Assembly (NCBI RefSeq): GCF_030756675.1
Contig: NZ_JAVBXD010000025.1
Location: 1-64,000, forward strand
Direction of reading: 5' to 3'
Origin: Bacillus multifaciens
GTDB lineage: Bacteria; Bacillota; Bacilli; Bacillales; Bacillaceae_G
Length of the DNA stretch: 64,000 bases
Below are positions 1-10,652 of the stretch, piece after piece. Each line of letters opens with the position of its first letter. Position 1 is the stretch's first letter. The position numbers and the translations under genes are program-made. The notes under the pieces were generated by a model, which worked only from the letters and a program-made list of their open reading frames with translations, had not been told where the DNA came from and searched no databases.

Positions 1-72
1 CACGGAAGTTAAGCTCTCTAGCGCCGATGGTAGTTGGGACTTTGTCCCTGTGAGAGTAGGACGTTGCCAGGC
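1..72 (+). rRNA. rrf: 5S ribosomal RNA, 3' part
   Basis: The first 72 bases read as the 3' two thirds of a Bacillus 5S rRNA, including the conserved GAAGTTAAGCTC segment near the start and the closing helix strand ending GTTGCCAGGC. The 5' part lies outside the window, so this is the tail of an rrn operon. No tRNA gene follows it; a rho-independent terminator comes immediately after. Confidence 0.93.
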
Positions 73-73
73 A

Positions 74-105
74 AAAACCTAAGTCGTTTCGACTTGGGTT
101 TTTTT
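74..105 (+). terminator. rrn operon terminator
   Basis: An 8-bp stem (CCTAAGTC with GACTTGGG, one G-U pair) around a short loop is followed by a run of seven T, directly after the 5S rRNA end. Confidence 0.88.
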
Positions 106-718
106 GTGTTCATTTTTATCCCGTATTAACGAGCGGTTAATCAGTGGGGAATGAAGATGCTGTTTAAAATAATAGCAATTTGTTTTGGCTTTCCAGGTTT
201 TCCGAAAGAACCTAAAATAATTCCGATGATGGGACTGATTATTTCTACAAAAAGTCAGATGTTATAAAAGAGGATGCAATAATTGCAGCAGTTATTGCGA
301 TAGAAAAACATAAATATGACAATATGTTAAGTTTCCTCATACCGACAGAAAAGCATTTATTTAAATGGGCGAGAGAGACTGGCGATGCATAAGAGCGGTC
401 AGTGCCTTTTCCTGCCACGTGCAAGGTTTGAAAACAAAAGTAGACAATAAGTGCAGGCTCCTGCCCTTGTTTGCATGACAGCAGTCTATATGCCAAAGAA
501 TGAATTTATAATAATAGTATCATAGGCGATGCTTAAATATACAAAAGGTAGTTCCTGCTATATCTCCAATCGCAATAACTTTGAATTGTTTTTGAATGTA
601 ATCCTTCCTATTTATATAGTGAATGGTTATGCGAGTTAAATTGCATATATTCTCGCATTTCTTCTTTAATTCCCTTCCTTTTTTGCATATTTTTTCGGTT
701 CTTCTTTTTATTATAACT
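106..718. other. Intergenic region with decayed sequence
   Basis: No intact gene is seen in these 613 bases. Positions 118-160 look like an internally deleted copy of the repeat found at 45.9 and 62.5 kb. A plus-strand frame without a credible start runs from about 209 to 391 and ends inside a bcr1-like repeat. A minus-strand open stretch at about 529-600 also lacks start and context. These look like leftovers of genes or repeats and cannot be named. Confidence 0.5.
345..515 (+). repeat. bcr1-like repeat, long variant without terminal repeats
   Basis: This stretch is closely similar to the interior of the elements at 15742-16010 and 57562-57829, from GCAGTCTATATGCC-type sequence back to AGAAAAGCATTT, but it lacks their GTAACTACTCAG ends. 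It shares the core (GGCGATGCATA, AGCGGTCAG, CCTTTTCCTGCCACGTGC) with the shorter bcr1-like repeats elsewhere in the window. Confidence 0.75.
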
Positions 719-762
719 AAAACACGAACGTTATAATGTACTGGGTAAAAAACATTCGATTA
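719..762 (+). promoter_or_regulatory. Paired PurBoxes, PurR operator
   Basis: Two divergent copies of the Bacillus PurBox core are visible: CGAA at 725-728 within AAACACGAACGTTA, and its inverse TTCG at 755-758 within AAACATTCGATT. Taken as 14-bp boxes they lie about 16 bp apart, the arrangement PurR uses in B. subtilis. They sit just upstream of the promoter, so repression relieved by PRPP is inferred. Confidence 0.75.
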
Positions 763-766
763 TTTA

Positions 767-796
767 TTGACATGTTTGAATAACACCTGTTAATAT
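767..796 (+). promoter_or_regulatory. pur operon sigma-A promoter
   Basis: A perfect -35 TTGACA (767-772) and a -10 TAATAT (791-796) are separated by 18 bp. They lie between the PurBoxes and the guanine aptamer, as expected for the pur operon promoter. Confidence 0.75.
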
Positions 797-820
797 AACG
801 GTAGAAACAATATTATATCG

Positions 821-892
821 CACCTCATATAATCGCGGGGATATGGCCTGCAAGTCTCTACCTAACGACCGTTATTCGTTAGACTATGAGGG
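821..892 (+). ncRNA. Guanine riboswitch aptamer (pur operon)
   Basis: The conserved purine-aptamer cores are present: TATAAT in J1/2, GATATGG in loop 2, TCTACC in J2/3, and GACTATGAG closing P1. The specificity base in GACTAT is C, the guanine/hypoxanthine type rather than adenine. The P1 3' strand and bases after it (883-896) can pair with 947-960, so the same segment can form an antiterminator when ligand is absent. Confidence 0.93.
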
Positions 893-932
893 AAAGTCAC
901 TCGGTATTTTTCTATTCACATGAGATACTTAT

Positions 933-992
933 GCCTGAGTAGAGCGCTTTCTCTCATAGTAAAAGAGAAAATGTTCTATCTCAGGCTTTTTT
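933..992 (+). terminator. Riboswitch-controlled terminator
   Basis: GCCTGAG (933-939) pairs with CTCAGGC (980-986) around an imperfect internal helix, followed by a T run. Bases 947-960 inside this hairpin are complementary to 883-896 of the aptamer P1 region, with one G-U pair, which gives the expected mutually exclusive antiterminator. Confidence 0.85.
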
Positions 993-1016
993 TATTTGAA
1001 TCGGGGGGATTCTAAT

Positions 1017-1502
1017 ATGAAATCACTAGTTGGAATCATAATGGGAAGCACGTCAGACTGGGAAACAATGAAATATGCTTGTGACATTTTAGAAGAATTA
1101 AACATTCCGTATGAGAAGAAAGTTGTATCTGCTCATCGGACTCCAGATTATATGTTTGAATATGCAGAAACAGCTCGTGAACGTGGATTAAAAGTTATTA
1201 TTGCTGGAGCTGGCGGAGCTGCTCATTTACCAGGGATGGTTGCAGCGAAGACAAATCTTCCTGTAATCGGTGTTCCTGTTCAATCAAAAGCGTTAAATGG
1301 TTTAGATTCGTTACTGTCTATCGTTCAAATGCCAGGAGGGGTTCCGGTGGCGACTGTTGCGATCGGTAAGGCTGGTGCAACAAACGCAGGACTACTTGCA
1401 GCACAAATACTCGGATCATTTCATGATGATATACATGATGCATTAGAATTGAGAAGAGAAGCAATCGAGAAAAATGTGCGTGAAGGTAGTGAACTGATAT
1501 GA
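1017..1502 (+). CDS. purE: N5-carboxyaminoimidazole ribonucleotide mutase PurE
   Basis: Class I PurE moves the carboxyl group of N5-CAIR to carbon 4 to give CAIR in IMP synthesis. The 161-residue length is usual for the family. The nucleotide-binding segment GSTSDW is at residues 10-15 and the active-site SAHRTPD at about 38-44. The ATG at 1017 is chosen because a GGGGGG Shine-Dalgarno stretch lies 7-14 bases upstream; an in-frame TTG at 996 has no such site. It is the first gene of the operon, and its last four bases overlap the purK start. Confidence 0.97.
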   Translation: MKSLVGIIMGSTSDWETMKYACDILEELNIPYEKKVVSAHRTPDYMFEYAETARERGLKVIIAGAGGAAHLPGMVAAKTNLPVIGVPVQSKALNGLDSLLSIVQMPGGVPVATVAIGKAGATNAGLLAAQILGSFHDDIHDALELRREAIEKNVREGSELI

Positions 1503-2650
1503 CAAGAATCATTTTACCTGGAAAAACAATTGGAATTATTGGCGGTGGCCAGCTTGGAAGAATGATGGCGCTAGCAGCGAAGGAAATGGGTTATAAAATT
1601 GCTGTACTAGATCCGGCAGAGCATTCGCCATGTGCACAAGTTGCTGATATTGAAATTGTTGCAGCATATGATGATTTGAAAGCGATTCAGCATTTAGCGG
1701 AAATAAGCGATGTTATCACATATGAATTTGAAAATATAGATTATAGATGTTTACAATGGCTTGAAAAACATGCGTATTTACCACAAGGTAGTCAGTTGTT
1801 AAATAAAACGCAGAATCGTTTTACAGAAAAGAATGCAATCGTAAGTGTTGGCTTACCAGTTGCACCATATAGACTCGTGCAGACGCAAGATGCACTTTTA
1901 GAAGCAATTACGGAACTTTCCTTTCCCTGTGTGTTAAAAACAACAACAGGGGGATATGACGGGAAAGGGCAAGTTGTTTTAAGAAGCGAAGCGGATGTTG
2001 TAAGAGCAAGGGAACTTGTAAATCAAGCTGAATGTATTCTTGAAAAATGGGTGCCATTTGAAAAAGAAGTATCAGTTATTGTCATTCGCAGTGTTAGTGG
2101 TGAAACGAAGGTATTTCCAGTAGCTGAAAATATTCATGTAAATAACATTTTACATGAATCCATCGTACCAGCTCGCATCACAGAAGCACTTTCCCAAAAA
2201 GCAATTGCATATGCACGGGTACTTGCGGATGAACTTCAGCTTGTGGGAACACTAGCGGTAGAGATGTTTGCTACGGCAGATGATGAGATTTATATTAATG
2301 AATTAGCACCAAGACCTCACAATTCAGGACATTATACAATCGATGCATGTGAAACGAGTCAATTTGGGCAACATATTCGAGCAATCTGTAATTTACCTCT
2401 AGGAGAAACAAATTTGTTAAAACCAGTTGTCATGGTAAACATTTTAGGCGAACATATAGAAGGGGTCCTAAGACAAGTGAATAGATTTACCGGGTGCTAT
2501 TTACACTTGTATGGAAAAGAAGAAGCAAAAGCGCAGCGTAAAATGGGGCATGTAAATATTTTAAATGAAAATATTGAAGTTGCTTTAGAAAAAGCGCAGA
2601 GTTTGCATATTTGGGACCATCAAGAACAACTTTTGGAGGGAAAAAGATGA
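1499..2650 (+). CDS. purK: N5-CAIR synthetase PurK
   Basis: PurK is the ATP-grasp enzyme that carboxylates aminoimidazole ribonucleotide with bicarbonate and ATP, handing N5-CAIR to PurE. The N-terminal glycine-rich loop GGGQLGR is at residues 15-21. The ATP-grasp core follows ([13 protein letters not shown]), and the metal-binding region [12 protein letters not shown] is in the C-terminal half. The length of 383 residues is typical. It overlaps purE by four bases and its TGA overlaps the purB start, which points to tight translational coupling. Confidence 0.97.
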   Translation: MTRIILPGKTIGIIGGGQLGRMMALAAKEMGYKIAVLDPAEHSPCAQVADIEIVAAYDDLKAIQHLAEISDVITYEFENIDYRCLQWLEKHAYLPQGSQLLNKTQNRFTEKNAIVSVGLPVAPYRLVQTQDALLEAITELSFPCVLKTTTGGYDGKGQVVLRSEADVVRARELVNQAECILEKWVPFEKEVSVIVIRSVSGETKVFPVAENIHVNNILHESIVPARITEALSQKAIAYARVLADELQLVGTLAVEMFATADDEIYINELAPRPHNSGHYTIDACETSQFGQHIRAICNLPLGETNLLKPVVMVNILGEHIEGVLRQVNRFTGCYLHLYGKEEAKAQRKMGHVNILNENIEVALEKAQSLHIWDHQEQLLEGKR

Positions 2651-3948
2651 TTAGTCGTTATACACGCCCTGAGATGGGTGCGATTTGGACGGAAGAAAAT
2701 AAATTTAAAGCATGGTTAGAAGTTGAAATCTTAGCTTGCGAGGCATGGGCTGAGCTTGGCGATATTCCAAAAGAAGATGTGAAAAAGCTTCGTGAAAATG
2801 CATCTTTCGATATTGATCGTATTTATGAAATTGAACAAGAAACACGTCATGATGTTGTAGCATTTACTCGTGCTGTATCAGAAACACCAGCATTAGGCGA
2901 AGAACGCAAATGGGTTCATTATGGTTTAACATCTACAGACGTAGTAGATACAGCTTTATCTTATATCTTAAAACAAGCAAATGACATTCTACTAAACGAT
3001 TTAGAAAATTTCATTACTATTTTAGCTAACAAAGCAAAAGAACATAAATACACAATTATGATGGGCAGAACGCACGGTGTTCATGCAGAACCAACAACAT
3101 TTGGTTTAAAACTTGGTCTTTGGTATGAAGAAATGAAACGTAACTTAGAACGTTTTAAACAAGCAGCTGATACAGTTCGCGTTGGTAAATTGTCTGGTGC
3201 AGTTGGTACATTCGCGAACATTAATCCATTCGTAGAAAAATATGTTTGTGAAAACTTAGGGTTAGAAGCAGCTCCGATTTCAACACAAACATTGCAACGT
3301 GATCGTCATGCACATTACATGTCAACACTTGCATTAATCGCAACATCTATTGAGAAAATGGCAGTTGAAATTCGCGGTTTACAAAAGAGTGAAACACGTG
3401 AAGTGGAAGAGTCATTTGCGAAAGGACAAAAAGGTTCTTCTGCAATGCCGCATAAACGAAATCCAATCGGTTCTGAAAATATGACTGGTTTAGCTCGTGT
3501 TATCCGTGGTTATATGATGACATCTTACGAGAATGTTCCATTATGGCATGAGCGTGATATTTCACACTCTTCTGCAGAGCGCGTTATTTTACCAGATGCA
3601 ACAATCGCGTTAAATTACATGTTAAATCGTTTCGGTAATATCGTGAAAAACTTAACGGTATTCCCAGAGAACATGAAACGCAACATGGAAAGAACATATG
3701 GCTTAATTTACTCTCAGCGCGTAATGCTTACGTTAATCGACAAAGGTATGGTACGTGAAGAAGCTTATGATATTGTACAACCTAAAGCGATGGAAGCATG
3801 GGAAACACAAGTACAATTTAAAGAGCTTGTAGAAGCTGACGAGCGTATTACAAGCAAGTTAACACAAGAAGAAATCAATGAATGTTTCAACTATGAACAT
3901 CACCTGCAACATGTTGATACAATTTTTGAACGTCTTGGATTAAACTAA
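2647..3948 (+). CDS. purB: Adenylosuccinate lyase PurB
   Basis: PurB is a cytosolic tetramer of the fumarase/aspartase superfamily. It acts twice in purine synthesis, cleaving SAICAR to AICAR and adenylosuccinate to AMP, with fumarate released each time. The superfamily signature [11 protein letters not shown] is at about residues 263-273, and the HGVHAEPT catalytic-histidine segment near residue 141. The ATG at 2647 overlaps the purK stop and has GGAGGGAAAAAG just upstream; an upstream in-frame start at 2611 would lie inside purK. Length is 433 residues. Confidence 0.97.
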   Translation: MISRYTRPEMGAIWTEENKFKAWLEVEILACEAWAELGDIPKEDVKKLRENASFDIDRIYEIEQETRHDVVAFTRAVSETPALGEERKWVHYGLTSTDVVDTALSYILKQANDILLNDLENFITILANKAKEHKYTIMMGRTHGVHAEPTTFGLKLGLWYEEMKRNLERFKQAADTVRVGKLSGAVGTFANINPFVEKYVCENLGLEAAPISTQTLQRDRHAHYMSTLALIATSIEKMAVEIRGLQKSETREVEESFAKGQKGSSAMPHKRNPIGSENMTGLARVIRGYMMTSYENVPLWHERDISHSSAERVILPDATIALNYMLNRFGNIVKNLTVFPENMKRNMERTYGLIYSQRVMLTLIDKGMVREEAYDIVQPKAMEAWETQVQFKELVEADERITSKLTQEEINECFNYEHHLQHVDTIFERLGLN

Positions 3949-3963
3949 GCTGATAATTTTATA

Positions 3964-3991
3964 TGGCACAGAATCGTTTCATTCTGTGCCA
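3964..3991 (+). terminator. Hairpin between purB and purC
   Basis: A perfect 11-bp stem (TGGCACAGAAT with ATTCTGTGCCA) has a 6-base loop. No real T run follows (ATTCTTTATA), so it is more likely an mRNA stability or partial attenuation element than a full terminator. Confidence 0.55.
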
Positions 3992-4042
3992 TTCTTTATA
4001 AACATACTATTCACATTTTTCAAACTACAGGGGGCTTGCGAA

Positions 4043-4762
4043 ATGCAAAAGCTAGAATTGCTGTATGAAGGTAAAGCAAAAAGAATTTATCGTACAGAAG
4101 CAGCAGATATGGTTTGGGTAGAGTATAAAGATAGTGCTACTGCTTTCAATGGGGAAAAGAAAGCGACGATTACAGGAAAAGGTCGTCTGAACAACGAGAT
4201 TACAACTCTTCTATTCAGAAAGTTACAAGAAGTGGGAATTAAAACACACTTTGTTGAGAAAATATCAGAAATAGAACAAATTGTAAAAAAAGTAAGCATT
4301 ATTCCATTAGAAGTTGTCACAAGAAATGTGATTGCGGGTAGTCTTTCAAAACGACTAGGTATGGAAGAAGGTATTACACTTACAACACCAATCGTCGAAC
4401 TTTACTACAAAGATGATGATTTAGGGGATCCTCTTGTAACAGAAGATCATATTCGTGTGTTGAACGTTGCAACGCCAGAGCAAGTAAGCATACTACGAGA
4501 AAAAGCTCTACAGATCAATCAAGTATTGATTGATCATTTCGCAAGCTGTCGTGTAAGATTAGTAGATTTTAAACTAGAGTTCGGTGTAACAGAAAGTGGA
4601 GAAATTATATTAGCGGACGAGATTTCACCAGATACATGCCGTTTATGGGATGAAACGAGCAATGAAAAATTTGATAAAGATGTATTTCGCCGCGATCTTG
4701 GTAATTTAACAGAGGCTTATGAAGAGATTTTAAAACGATTAGGGGGAGCTTCACATGTATAA
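4043..4762 (+). CDS. purC: SAICAR synthetase PurC
   Basis: PurC joins CAIR and aspartate with ATP to give SAICAR. The protein has 239 residues, the usual bacterial length. Family motifs are visible: YEGKAKRIY near the N terminus, VVTRNVIAGSL in the middle and the magnesium/substrate region LADEISPDTCRLWD near the C terminus. The ATG at 4043 follows an AGGGGG site at 4029-4034; the longer in-frame start at 3986 would overlap the preceding hairpin. Its end overlaps the purS start by eight bases. Confidence 0.97.
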   Translation: MQKLELLYEGKAKRIYRTEAADMVWVEYKDSATAFNGEKKATITGKGRLNNEITTLLFRKLQEVGIKTHFVEKISEIEQIVKKVSIIPLEVVTRNVIAGSLSKRLGMEEGITLTTPIVELYYKDDDLGDPLVTEDHIRVLNVATPEQVSILREKALQINQVLIDHFASCRVRLVDFKLEFGVTESGEIILADEISPDTCRLWDETSNEKFDKDVFRRDLGNLTEAYEEILKRLGGASHV

Positions 4763-5009
4763 AGTAAAGGTATATGTAACGTTAAGAGAAAGTGTATTAG
4801 ATCCACAAGGAACAGCGGTAAAAGGAGCGCTTCATAGTCTTTCCTTTACAGAAGTACAAGATGTTCGTATTGGTAAATATATGGAACTAACAATTGATAA
4901 ATCAGTTACAGATATTGATGCAATGGTAAAAGAAATGTGCGAAAAATTATTAACGAACGTAGTGATTGAAGATTATTGCTATGAAGTTGAGGAGGTTGTC
5001 GCGCAGTGA
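4755..5009 (+). CDS. purS: FGAM synthase subunit PurS
   Basis: PurS is the small structural subunit that joins PurQ and PurL into the active formylglycinamidine ribonucleotide synthase of Gram-positive bacteria. It has 84 residues, typical for the family. The start overlaps purC and the stop overlaps the GTG start of purQ, so the three subunit genes are translated as a coupled series. No catalytic residues are expected in this subunit. Confidence 0.96.
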   Translation: MYKVKVYVTLRESVLDPQGTAVKGALHSLSFTEVQDVRIGKYMELTIDKSVTDIDAMVKEMCEKLLTNVVIEDYCYEVEEVVAQ

Positions 5010-5689
5010 AATTTGCCGTAATCGTTTTCCCAGGTTCGAACTGTGACGTAGATATGTTTCATGCAATTAAAGATGAGCTTGGCCAAGATGTAGACTACGT
5101 TTGGCATAGTGAAGAAAACTTAGATCAGTACGATGCAATTTTACTACCAGGTGGTTTCTCTTACGGAGATTACCTTCGCTGCGGAGCTATTTCACGTTTT
5201 GCAAATGCAATGAAAGGTGTAAAAAAAGCAGCTGAAGCAGGAAAACCAATCTTAGGTGTATGTAACGGATTTCAAATTTTAGTAGAGTCTGGACTATTGC
5301 CAGGTGCATTAATTCGCAATAAAAACTTAAAGTTTATGTGCCGTACTGTTCAGCTTCGTGTTGAAAATAATACAACAATGTTCACATCACAATATGAGAA
5401 AGATGAAGTGATCGATATTCCAATCGCTCATGGTGAAGGAAACTACTACTGTGATGAAGCAGCGTTGAAACAGTTAGAAGAAAATAATCAAATTGCCTTC
5501 CGTTATGTAGAGAATCCAAACGGAAGCGTTTCAGATATTGCAGGGATTGTAAATGAGCAAGGAAATGTACTTGGTATGATGCCGCATCCAGAACGTGCTG
5601 TGGATGAATTACTTGGATCCGCGGATGGTCTAAAAGTATTTCAATCTATTTTGAAACATTGGAGGGAAACATATGTCGTTACTGCTTGA
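5006..5689 (+). CDS. purQ: FGAM synthase glutaminase subunit PurQ
   Basis: PurQ is the class I glutamine amidotransferase subunit that releases ammonia from glutamine for FGAM synthase. The nucleophile is Cys86 in GVCNGFQ, and the His-Glu pair lies in MMPHPERA near the C terminus. The oxyanion region [13 protein letters not shown] is also present. Translation begins at GTG 5006, with GAGGAGG 10-17 bases upstream. It overlaps purS by four bases and purL by 17. Length is 227 residues. Confidence 0.97.
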   Translation: MKFAVIVFPGSNCDVDMFHAIKDELGQDVDYVWHSEENLDQYDAILLPGGFSYGDYLRCGAISRFANAMKGVKKAAEAGKPILGVCNGFQILVESGLLPGALIRNKNLKFMCRTVQLRVENNTTMFTSQYEKDEVIDIPIAHGEGNYYCDEAALKQLEENNQIAFRYVENPNGSVSDIAGIVNEQGNVLGMMPHPERAVDELLGSADGLKVFQSILKHWRETYVVTA

Positions 5690-7892
5690 ACCAAATCCAA
5701 CTCAAATTAAAGAAGGGCGCATTTATGCGGAAATGGGATTAACAGACGAAGAGTTTGCCATGGTTGAAAAGATTTTAGGACGTCTGCCAAACTATACAGA
5801 AACAGGATTGTTCTCTGTTATGTGGTCAGAGCATTGTAGTTATAAAAATTCTAAGCCAGTTCTTCGTAAGTTTCCAACGACTGGTGAACGTGTACTACAA
5901 GGTCCTGGTGAAGGTGCTGGAATCGTAGATATCGGTGATAATCAAGCGGTAGTATTTAAAATGGAAAGTCATAACCATCCATCTGCAATTGAGCCATATC
6001 AAGGTGCAGCGACAGGGGTTGGCGGTATTATCCGTGATGTGTTTTCTATGGGAGCACGTCCAATTGCGATGTTAAATTCACTTCGCTTCGGTGAGCTAAA
6101 ATCACCGCGCGTAAAATATTTATTTGAAGAAGTTGTAGCAGGTATTGCAGGATACGGTAACTGCATTGGTATTCCAACTGTTGGCGGTGAAGTACAGTTC
6201 GATCCATGCTATGAAGGAAATCCACTTGTAAATGCAATGTGCGTTGGGTTAATTAATCATGAAGATATTAAAAAAGGGCAAGCGCACGGTGCTGGTAATA
6301 CAGTAATGTATGTTGGTGCTTCAACAGGACGTGACGGTATTCACGGTGCAACGTTTGCATCAGAAGAGCTATCTGAGGATTCTGAAGCAAAACGTCCAGC
6401 AGTGCAAGTAGGCGATCCATTTATGGAGAAGCTTTTAATCGAGGCGTGCTTAGAGCTTGTAAAATCTGACGCACTTGTTGGTGTTCAAGACATGGGAGCG
6501 GCAGGCTTAACATCATCTTCTGCAGAGATGGCAAGTAAAGCAGGTATGGGTATTGAAATGTATTTAGATGATGTACCGCAGCGTGAAACAGGTATGACGC
6601 CTTATGAGATGATGCTTTCTGAATCACAAGAGCGTATGCTAATTGTCGTGAAAAAAGGTAGAGAACAAGAGATTGTAGAGTTATTTGAAAAATACGGCCT
6701 TGCAGCAGTAACAATGGGGAAAGTAACAGAAGATAAAATGCTTCGTTTATTCCATAAAGGTGAAATGGTTGCGGAAGTGCCAGCTGATGCATTAGCAGAG
6801 GAAGCACCTGTTTATCATAAGCCTTCAAAAGAAGCAGCGTACTTTGCAGAGTTCCAACAAATGAAGATGGAAACACCAAAAGTAGAAAACTATAAAGAAA
6901 CATTACTTTCTTTACTTCAGCAGCCAACGATTGCAAGTAAAGAGTGGGTATATGATCAATATGATTATCAAGTACGCACAAACACAGTTGTTATACCAGG
7001 ATCTGATGCAGCAGTTGTTCGTGTACGCGGTACAAATAAAGCATTAGCAATGACAACAGATTGTAACTCTCGCTACATTTATTTAGACCCAGAAGTAGGC
7101 GGGAAAATTGCTGTAGCAGAAGCAGCACGTAATATTGTATGTTCTGGCGGTGAGCCACTTGCAATTACAGATTGCTTAAACTTTGGTAACCCAGAAAAGC
7201 CAGAAATCTTCTGGCAAATTGAGAAGTCAGTAGATGGTATGAGTGAAGCGTGCCGCACCTTAAATACACCTGTTATTGGTGGAAACGTATCAATGTACAA
7301 TGAGCGCAGTGGGGAAGCAGTATACCCAACACCAACTGTTGGTATGGTTGGTCTTGTACATGATGTAAAGCATGTAACAACGCAAGAGTTTAAGCAAGCT
7401 GGTGATCTCGTTTATGTAATCGGTGAAACAAAAGCGGAGTTCGGCGGCAGCGAATTGCAAAAGATGGTGTATGGGAAGATTTTCGGTCAGGCACCAAGCA
7501 TCGATTTAGAAGTAGAAGAAAAACGTCAAAAGCAATTATTAGCAGCGATTCAAGAAGGTCTTGTACAATCAGCGCATGATGTTGCAGAAGGCGGATTAGC
7601 AGTTGCGCTCGCAGAAAGTGCAATGGGAGCAAACGGATTAGGCGCAGATGTGAAGTTAACTGGGGAAACGACAGCGATGCTATTTGCAGAATCCCAATCT
7701 CGCTTTATTGTTACAGTAAAACGCGAGCAAAAAGAAGCGTTTGAAAATATGGTAGACGCACTTTGTGTTGGGGAAGTAACAAATACAAATCAATTAACAA
7801 TTCGTAATGAAGAAAATGAAGTGTTGCTTACAGCGGATGTTGATGAAATGAGAACGGCTTGGAAAGGGGCTATTCCATGCTTAATGAAATAA
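5673..7892 (+). CDS. purL: FGAM synthase large subunit PurL
   Basis: PurL converts FGAR, ATP and ammonia to FGAM. At 739 residues this is the small, Gram-positive form that needs separate PurS and PurQ, both encoded just upstream. Two repeated AIR-synthase-like halves are visible. Family motifs include [11 protein letters not shown], the ATP/Mg site [12 protein letters not shown] and [10 protein letters not shown] in the first half, and [14 protein letters not shown] in the second. The start at 5673 has GGAGGG just upstream inside purQ. Confidence 0.97.
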   Translation: MSLLLEPNPTQIKEGRIYAEMGLTDEEFAMVEKILGRLPNYTETGLFSVMWSEHCSYKNSKPVLRKFPTTGERVLQGPGEGAGIVDIGDNQAVVFKMESHNHPSAIEPYQGAATGVGGIIRDVFSMGARPIAMLNSLRFGELKSPRVKYLFEEVVAGIAGYGNCIGIPTVGGEVQFDPCYEGNPLVNAMCVGLINHEDIKKGQAHGAGNTVMYVGASTGRDGIHGATFASEELSEDSEAKRPAVQVGDPFMEKLLIEACLELVKSDALVGVQDMGAAGLTSSSAEMASKAGMGIEMYLDDVPQRETGMTPYEMMLSESQERMLIVVKKGREQEIVELFEKYGLAAVTMGKVTEDKMLRLFHKGEMVAEVPADALAEEAPVYHKPSKEAAYFAEFQQMKMETPKVENYKETLLSLLQQPTIASKEWVYDQYDYQVRTNTVVIPGSDAAVVRVRGTNKALAMTTDCNSRYIYLDPEVGGKIAVAEAARNIVCSGGEPLAITDCLNFGNPEKPEIFWQIEKSVDGMSEACRTLNTPVIGGNVSMYNERSGEAVYPTPTVGMVGLVHDVKHVTTQEFKQAGDLVYVIGETKAEFGGSELQKMVYGKIFGQAPSIDLEVEEKRQKQLLAAIQEGLVQSAHDVAEGGLAVALAESAMGANGLGADVKLTGETTAMLFAESQSRFIVTVKREQKEAFENMVDALCVGEVTNTNQLTIRNEENEVLLTADVDEMRTAWKGAIPCLMK

Positions 7893-9292
7893 AGGGGCTA
7901 AATGAAGAATGCGGCGTTTTCGGAATTTGGGGGCATGAAAATGCAGCACAAGTTACGTATTATGGGCTGCATAGCTTGCAGCACCGTGGTCAAGAAGGCG
8001 CTGGCATTGTTGTTGATAATGGGGAGAAAATCGTTGGTCATAGAGGGCTTGGTTTAATATCAGAAGTGTTTTCACGCGGTGAGTTAGATGATTTAAACGG
8101 AAGATCAGCGATTGGACACGTTCGTTATGCGACAGCGGGCGGCGCTGAAGTGGCGAATGTTCAACCGTTGTTATTCCGCTTTTCAGACCATAGTATGGCA
8201 TTAGCGCATAACGGTAATTTAATTAATGCTAAAATGCTTCGCCGTGAATTAGAGGCAGAGGGAAGTATTTTTCAAACAAGTTCGGATACAGAAGTATTGC
8301 TTCATCTAATTAAACGTAATACAAAAGGTACATTAATTGAAAGTGTAAAAGACGCATTAAACAAAGTAAAAGGTGCTTTTGCCTATTTGTTATTAACAGG
8401 AAACGAAATGATTGTTGCATTAGATCCGAATGGGTTCCGTCCACTTTCGATTGGAAAGATGGGAGATGCATACGTTGTAGCATCTGAAACATGTGCATTT
8501 GATGTTGTTGGTGCAACATACATTCGTGATGTAGAGCCTGGAGAAATCATTGTTATCAATGATGAGGGAATACACGTAGATCGCTATACAAATGATGTAG
8601 AGCATGCGATTTGCAGCATGGAGTACATTTACTTCGCGCGCCCTGATTCAAACATTGCTGGCGTTAACGTTCATGCCGCACGTAAAAACATGGGGAAATT
8701 ATTAGCGAATGAAGCGCCAGTTGAAGCAGATGTTGTAACTGGTGTACCAGATTCTAGTATTTCAGCGGCAATCGGCTATGCAGAAGCAACTGGAATCCCT
8801 TATGAATTAGGTTTAATTAAAAATCGTTATGTTGGACGTACGTTTATCCAACCTTCTCAAGAGTTGCGTGAACAAGGGGTAAAAATGAAACTTTCGGCAG
8901 TACGCGGTGTTGTTGAAGGAAAACGTGTTGTTATGATTGATGATTCGATTGTGCGTGGTACAACAAGCAAGCGAATTGTTCGCATGCTTCGCGAGGCTGG
9001 GGCAACAGAAGTGCACGTAAGAATTGCTTCGCCGCCTCTTAAGTATCCGTGCTTCTATGGAATTGATATTCAAACAAGAAAAGAATTAATTGCAGCAAAT
9101 CATTCGATAGAAGAAATTCGTGAGATCATTGGAGCAGACTCTTTAACATTTTTAAGTGAAGAGGGCTTAATCGATGCAATTGGCCGCCCGTATGAAGGGA
9201 AATATGGCGGTTTATGTATGGCTTACTTTAATGGGGATTATCCAACTGCTCTTTATGATTACGAACAAGAGCTTTTAGAAAGCATGAAATAA
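7877..9292 (+). CDS. purF: Amidophosphoribosyltransferase PurF
   Basis: PurF catalyses the committed step, transferring glutamine nitrogen to PRPP to give phosphoribosylamine. The Ntn-type nucleophile is Cys12; in B. subtilis PurF an 11-residue propeptide is cut off to expose it, and the same spacing is seen here. The N-terminal glutaminase half is followed by the phosphoribosyltransferase half with the PRPP loop [14 protein letters not shown]. The ATG at 7877 is preferred because GGAAAGGGG precedes it. Its 5' end overlaps purL. Length is 471 residues. Feedback inhibition by nucleotides is known for the family. Confidence 0.97.
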   Translation: MLNEIKGLNEECGVFGIWGHENAAQVTYYGLHSLQHRGQEGAGIVVDNGEKIVGHRGLGLISEVFSRGELDDLNGRSAIGHVRYATAGGAEVANVQPLLFRFSDHSMALAHNGNLINAKMLRRELEAEGSIFQTSSDTEVLLHLIKRNTKGTLIESVKDALNKVKGAFAYLLLTGNEMIVALDPNGFRPLSIGKMGDAYVVASETCAFDVVGATYIRDVEPGEIIVINDEGIHVDRYTNDVEHAICSMEYIYFARPDSNIAGVNVHAARKNMGKLLANEAPVEADVVTGVPDSSISAAIGYAEATGIPYELGLIKNRYVGRTFIQPSQELREQGVKMKLSAVRGVVEGKRVVMIDDSIVRGTTSKRIVRMLREAGATEVHVRIASPPLKYPCFYGIDIQTRKELIAANHSIEEIREIIGADSLTFLSEEGLIDAIGRPYEGKYGGLCMAYFNGDYPTALYDYEQELLESMK

Positions 9293-9308
9293 AGTAAAGA
9301 TATATAAG

Positions 9309-9490
9309 TTGAAAAACGACATAAAAACCCTTTTCTTTTTAGGGAGGGGCGAGAGCATCTGGCCGTGCATAGAAGCGGTCAGGGCCTTTTCCTACCACAT
9401 GCAAGGTTTAAAACAAAGGGAGCGAGCAAGTGTAAGTCATTTTTTGTCTGCACAGCAGCGACCTATATGTCGAAAAAATTTATATAGAGT
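9309..9490 (+). repeat. bcr1-like repeat between purF and purM
   Basis: About 180 bases match the repeats at 32.9, 33.4, 38.4 and 41.6 kb: AAAACGACATAAAAACC, then GCGAGAGCATCTGGCC, GCATAGAAGCGGTCAG, CCTTTTCCTACCACATGC, and a closing CTATATGTCGAAAAA-type segment. It sits inside the pur operon, in the 319-base gap between purF and purM, and carries no convincing gene. Confidence 0.82.
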
Positions 9491-9506
9491 ACGATAAGAA
9501 AGTATA

Positions 9507-9545
9507 GCAGCTTCTACTATATGCTATGTAGAAGCTCGCTTTTTC
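9507..9545 (+). terminator. Hairpin between purF and purM
   Basis: AGCTTCTAC (9509-9517) and GTAGAAGCT (9528-9536) form a 9-bp stem, with CGCTTTTTCTT following. Being inside the operon it could attenuate transcription of the distal genes purMNHD. Confidence 0.65.
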
Positions 9546-9611
9546 TTACAGTTACTGCCCAGTAGGCGAGAGAAATTCTTTCAGTATAAAAAGACGAGGT
9601 GTATAGAAACG

Positions 9612-10652
9612 ATGGCGAATGCATATAAGCAAGCAGGAGTAGATATTGAAGCTGGATATGAAGCGGTATCTCGCATGAAAAAACACGTGCAAACAACGAT
9701 GAGAAAAGAAGTGCTAGGCGGGTTAGGCGGTTTTGGAGGAATGTTTGATCTTTCAAAATTTGCACTAGAGGAGCCAGTATTGGTATCTGGAACAGATGGT
9801 GTAGGAACAAAATTAATGCTTGCCTTCATGATGGATAAGCATCACACAATCGGTATTGATGCAGTTGCAATGTGTGTGAACGATATTGTTGTTCAAGGGG
9901 CAGAGCCACTTTTTTTCCTTGATTATATTGCTTGCGGTAAAGCAGAACCTAGTAAAATTGAAAACATCGTCAAAGGAATTGCAGAAGGATGCCGTCAAGC
10001 TGGTTGTTCATTAATCGGCGGGGAAACAGCTGAAATGCCAGGGATGTATTCTGAGGAAGAATACGATTTAGCTGGTTTTACAGTTGGTATTGTCGATAAA
10101 AAGAAAATTGTTACAGGACAATTGATTGAAGCGGATCAAGTATTAATTGGACTTGCTTCTAGCGGAATTCATAGTAATGGTTATTCTCTTGTCCGTAAAG
10201 TGTTATTAGAGGATGGACAACTTTCACTTGATCGTATTTATGGTCGTTTAGAACTACCACTTGGTGAAGAATTATTAAAACCAACAAAAATTTACGTCAA
10301 ACCTATTTTAGAACTATTGAAGAAATATAACGTAACTGGTATAGCTCACATTACTGGCGGCGGATTTATTGAAAATATTCCACGTATGTTGCCAGAAGGT
10401 ATTGGAGCACAAATTGAACTTGGTTCTTGGTCAGTTCACCCAATTTTTGATTTACTGCAAGAAGTTGGTGAATTAAAGAAAGAAGAAATGTTCAATATTT
10501 TTAACATGGGTATTGGTATGGTAGTAGCGGTCAAAGCAGAAGATGCAGAAGGTGCTATGAAACTTCTAGAAGAACAAGGGGAAATAGCTCATATTATCGG
10601 ACGCACTGTGAAAGGGTCAGGTGTTACTTTTGCTGGAGGAGCAGTATTATGA
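9612..10652 (+). CDS. purM: Phosphoribosylformylglycinamidine cyclo-ligase PurM
   Basis: PurM closes the imidazole ring of FGAM with ATP to give AIR. It has 346 residues with the usual AIR-synthase fold motifs: [10 protein letters not shown] (ATP/metal), [11 protein letters not shown] and the C-terminal [17 protein letters not shown] lies 10-18 bases before the ATG. The gap to purF holds a bcr1-like repeat and a hairpin, so distal-gene expression may differ from that of purE to purF. The stop overlaps purN. Confidence 0.97.
   Translation: MANAYKQAGVDIEAGYEAVSRMKKHVQTTMRKEVLGGLGGFGGMFDLSKFALEEPVLVSGTDGVGTKLMLAFMMDKHHTIGIDAVAMCVNDIVVQGAEPLFFLDYIACGKAEPSKIENIVKGIAEGCRQAGCSLIGGETAEMPGMYSEEEYDLAGFTVGIVDKKKIVTGQLIEADQVLIGLASSGIHSNGYSLVRKVLLEDGQLSLDRIYGRLELPLGEELLKPTKIYVKPILELLKKYNVTGIAHITGGGFIENIPRMLPEGIGAQIELGSWSVHPIFDLLQEVGELKKEEMFNIFNMGIGMVVAVKAEDAEGAMKLLEEQGEIAHIIGRTVKGSGVTFAGGAVL

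Noticed and set aside
245-496. An 83-codon open frame on the minus strand near the left edge
   Set aside because: Most of it lies within a bcr1-like repeat; similar frames appear in other copies and are a by-product of the repeat sequence.
106-600. tRNA genes following the 5S rRNA
   Set aside because: No cloverleaf, no TTCGAATC-type T-loop and no CCA end could be found; a terminator follows the 5S gene directly.
6421-6981. A 186-codon open frame on the minus strand inside purL
   Set aside because: It lies fully antisense to a highly conserved essential gene, has no ribosome site, and its leucine-rich product is what results from reading the opposite strand of purL.
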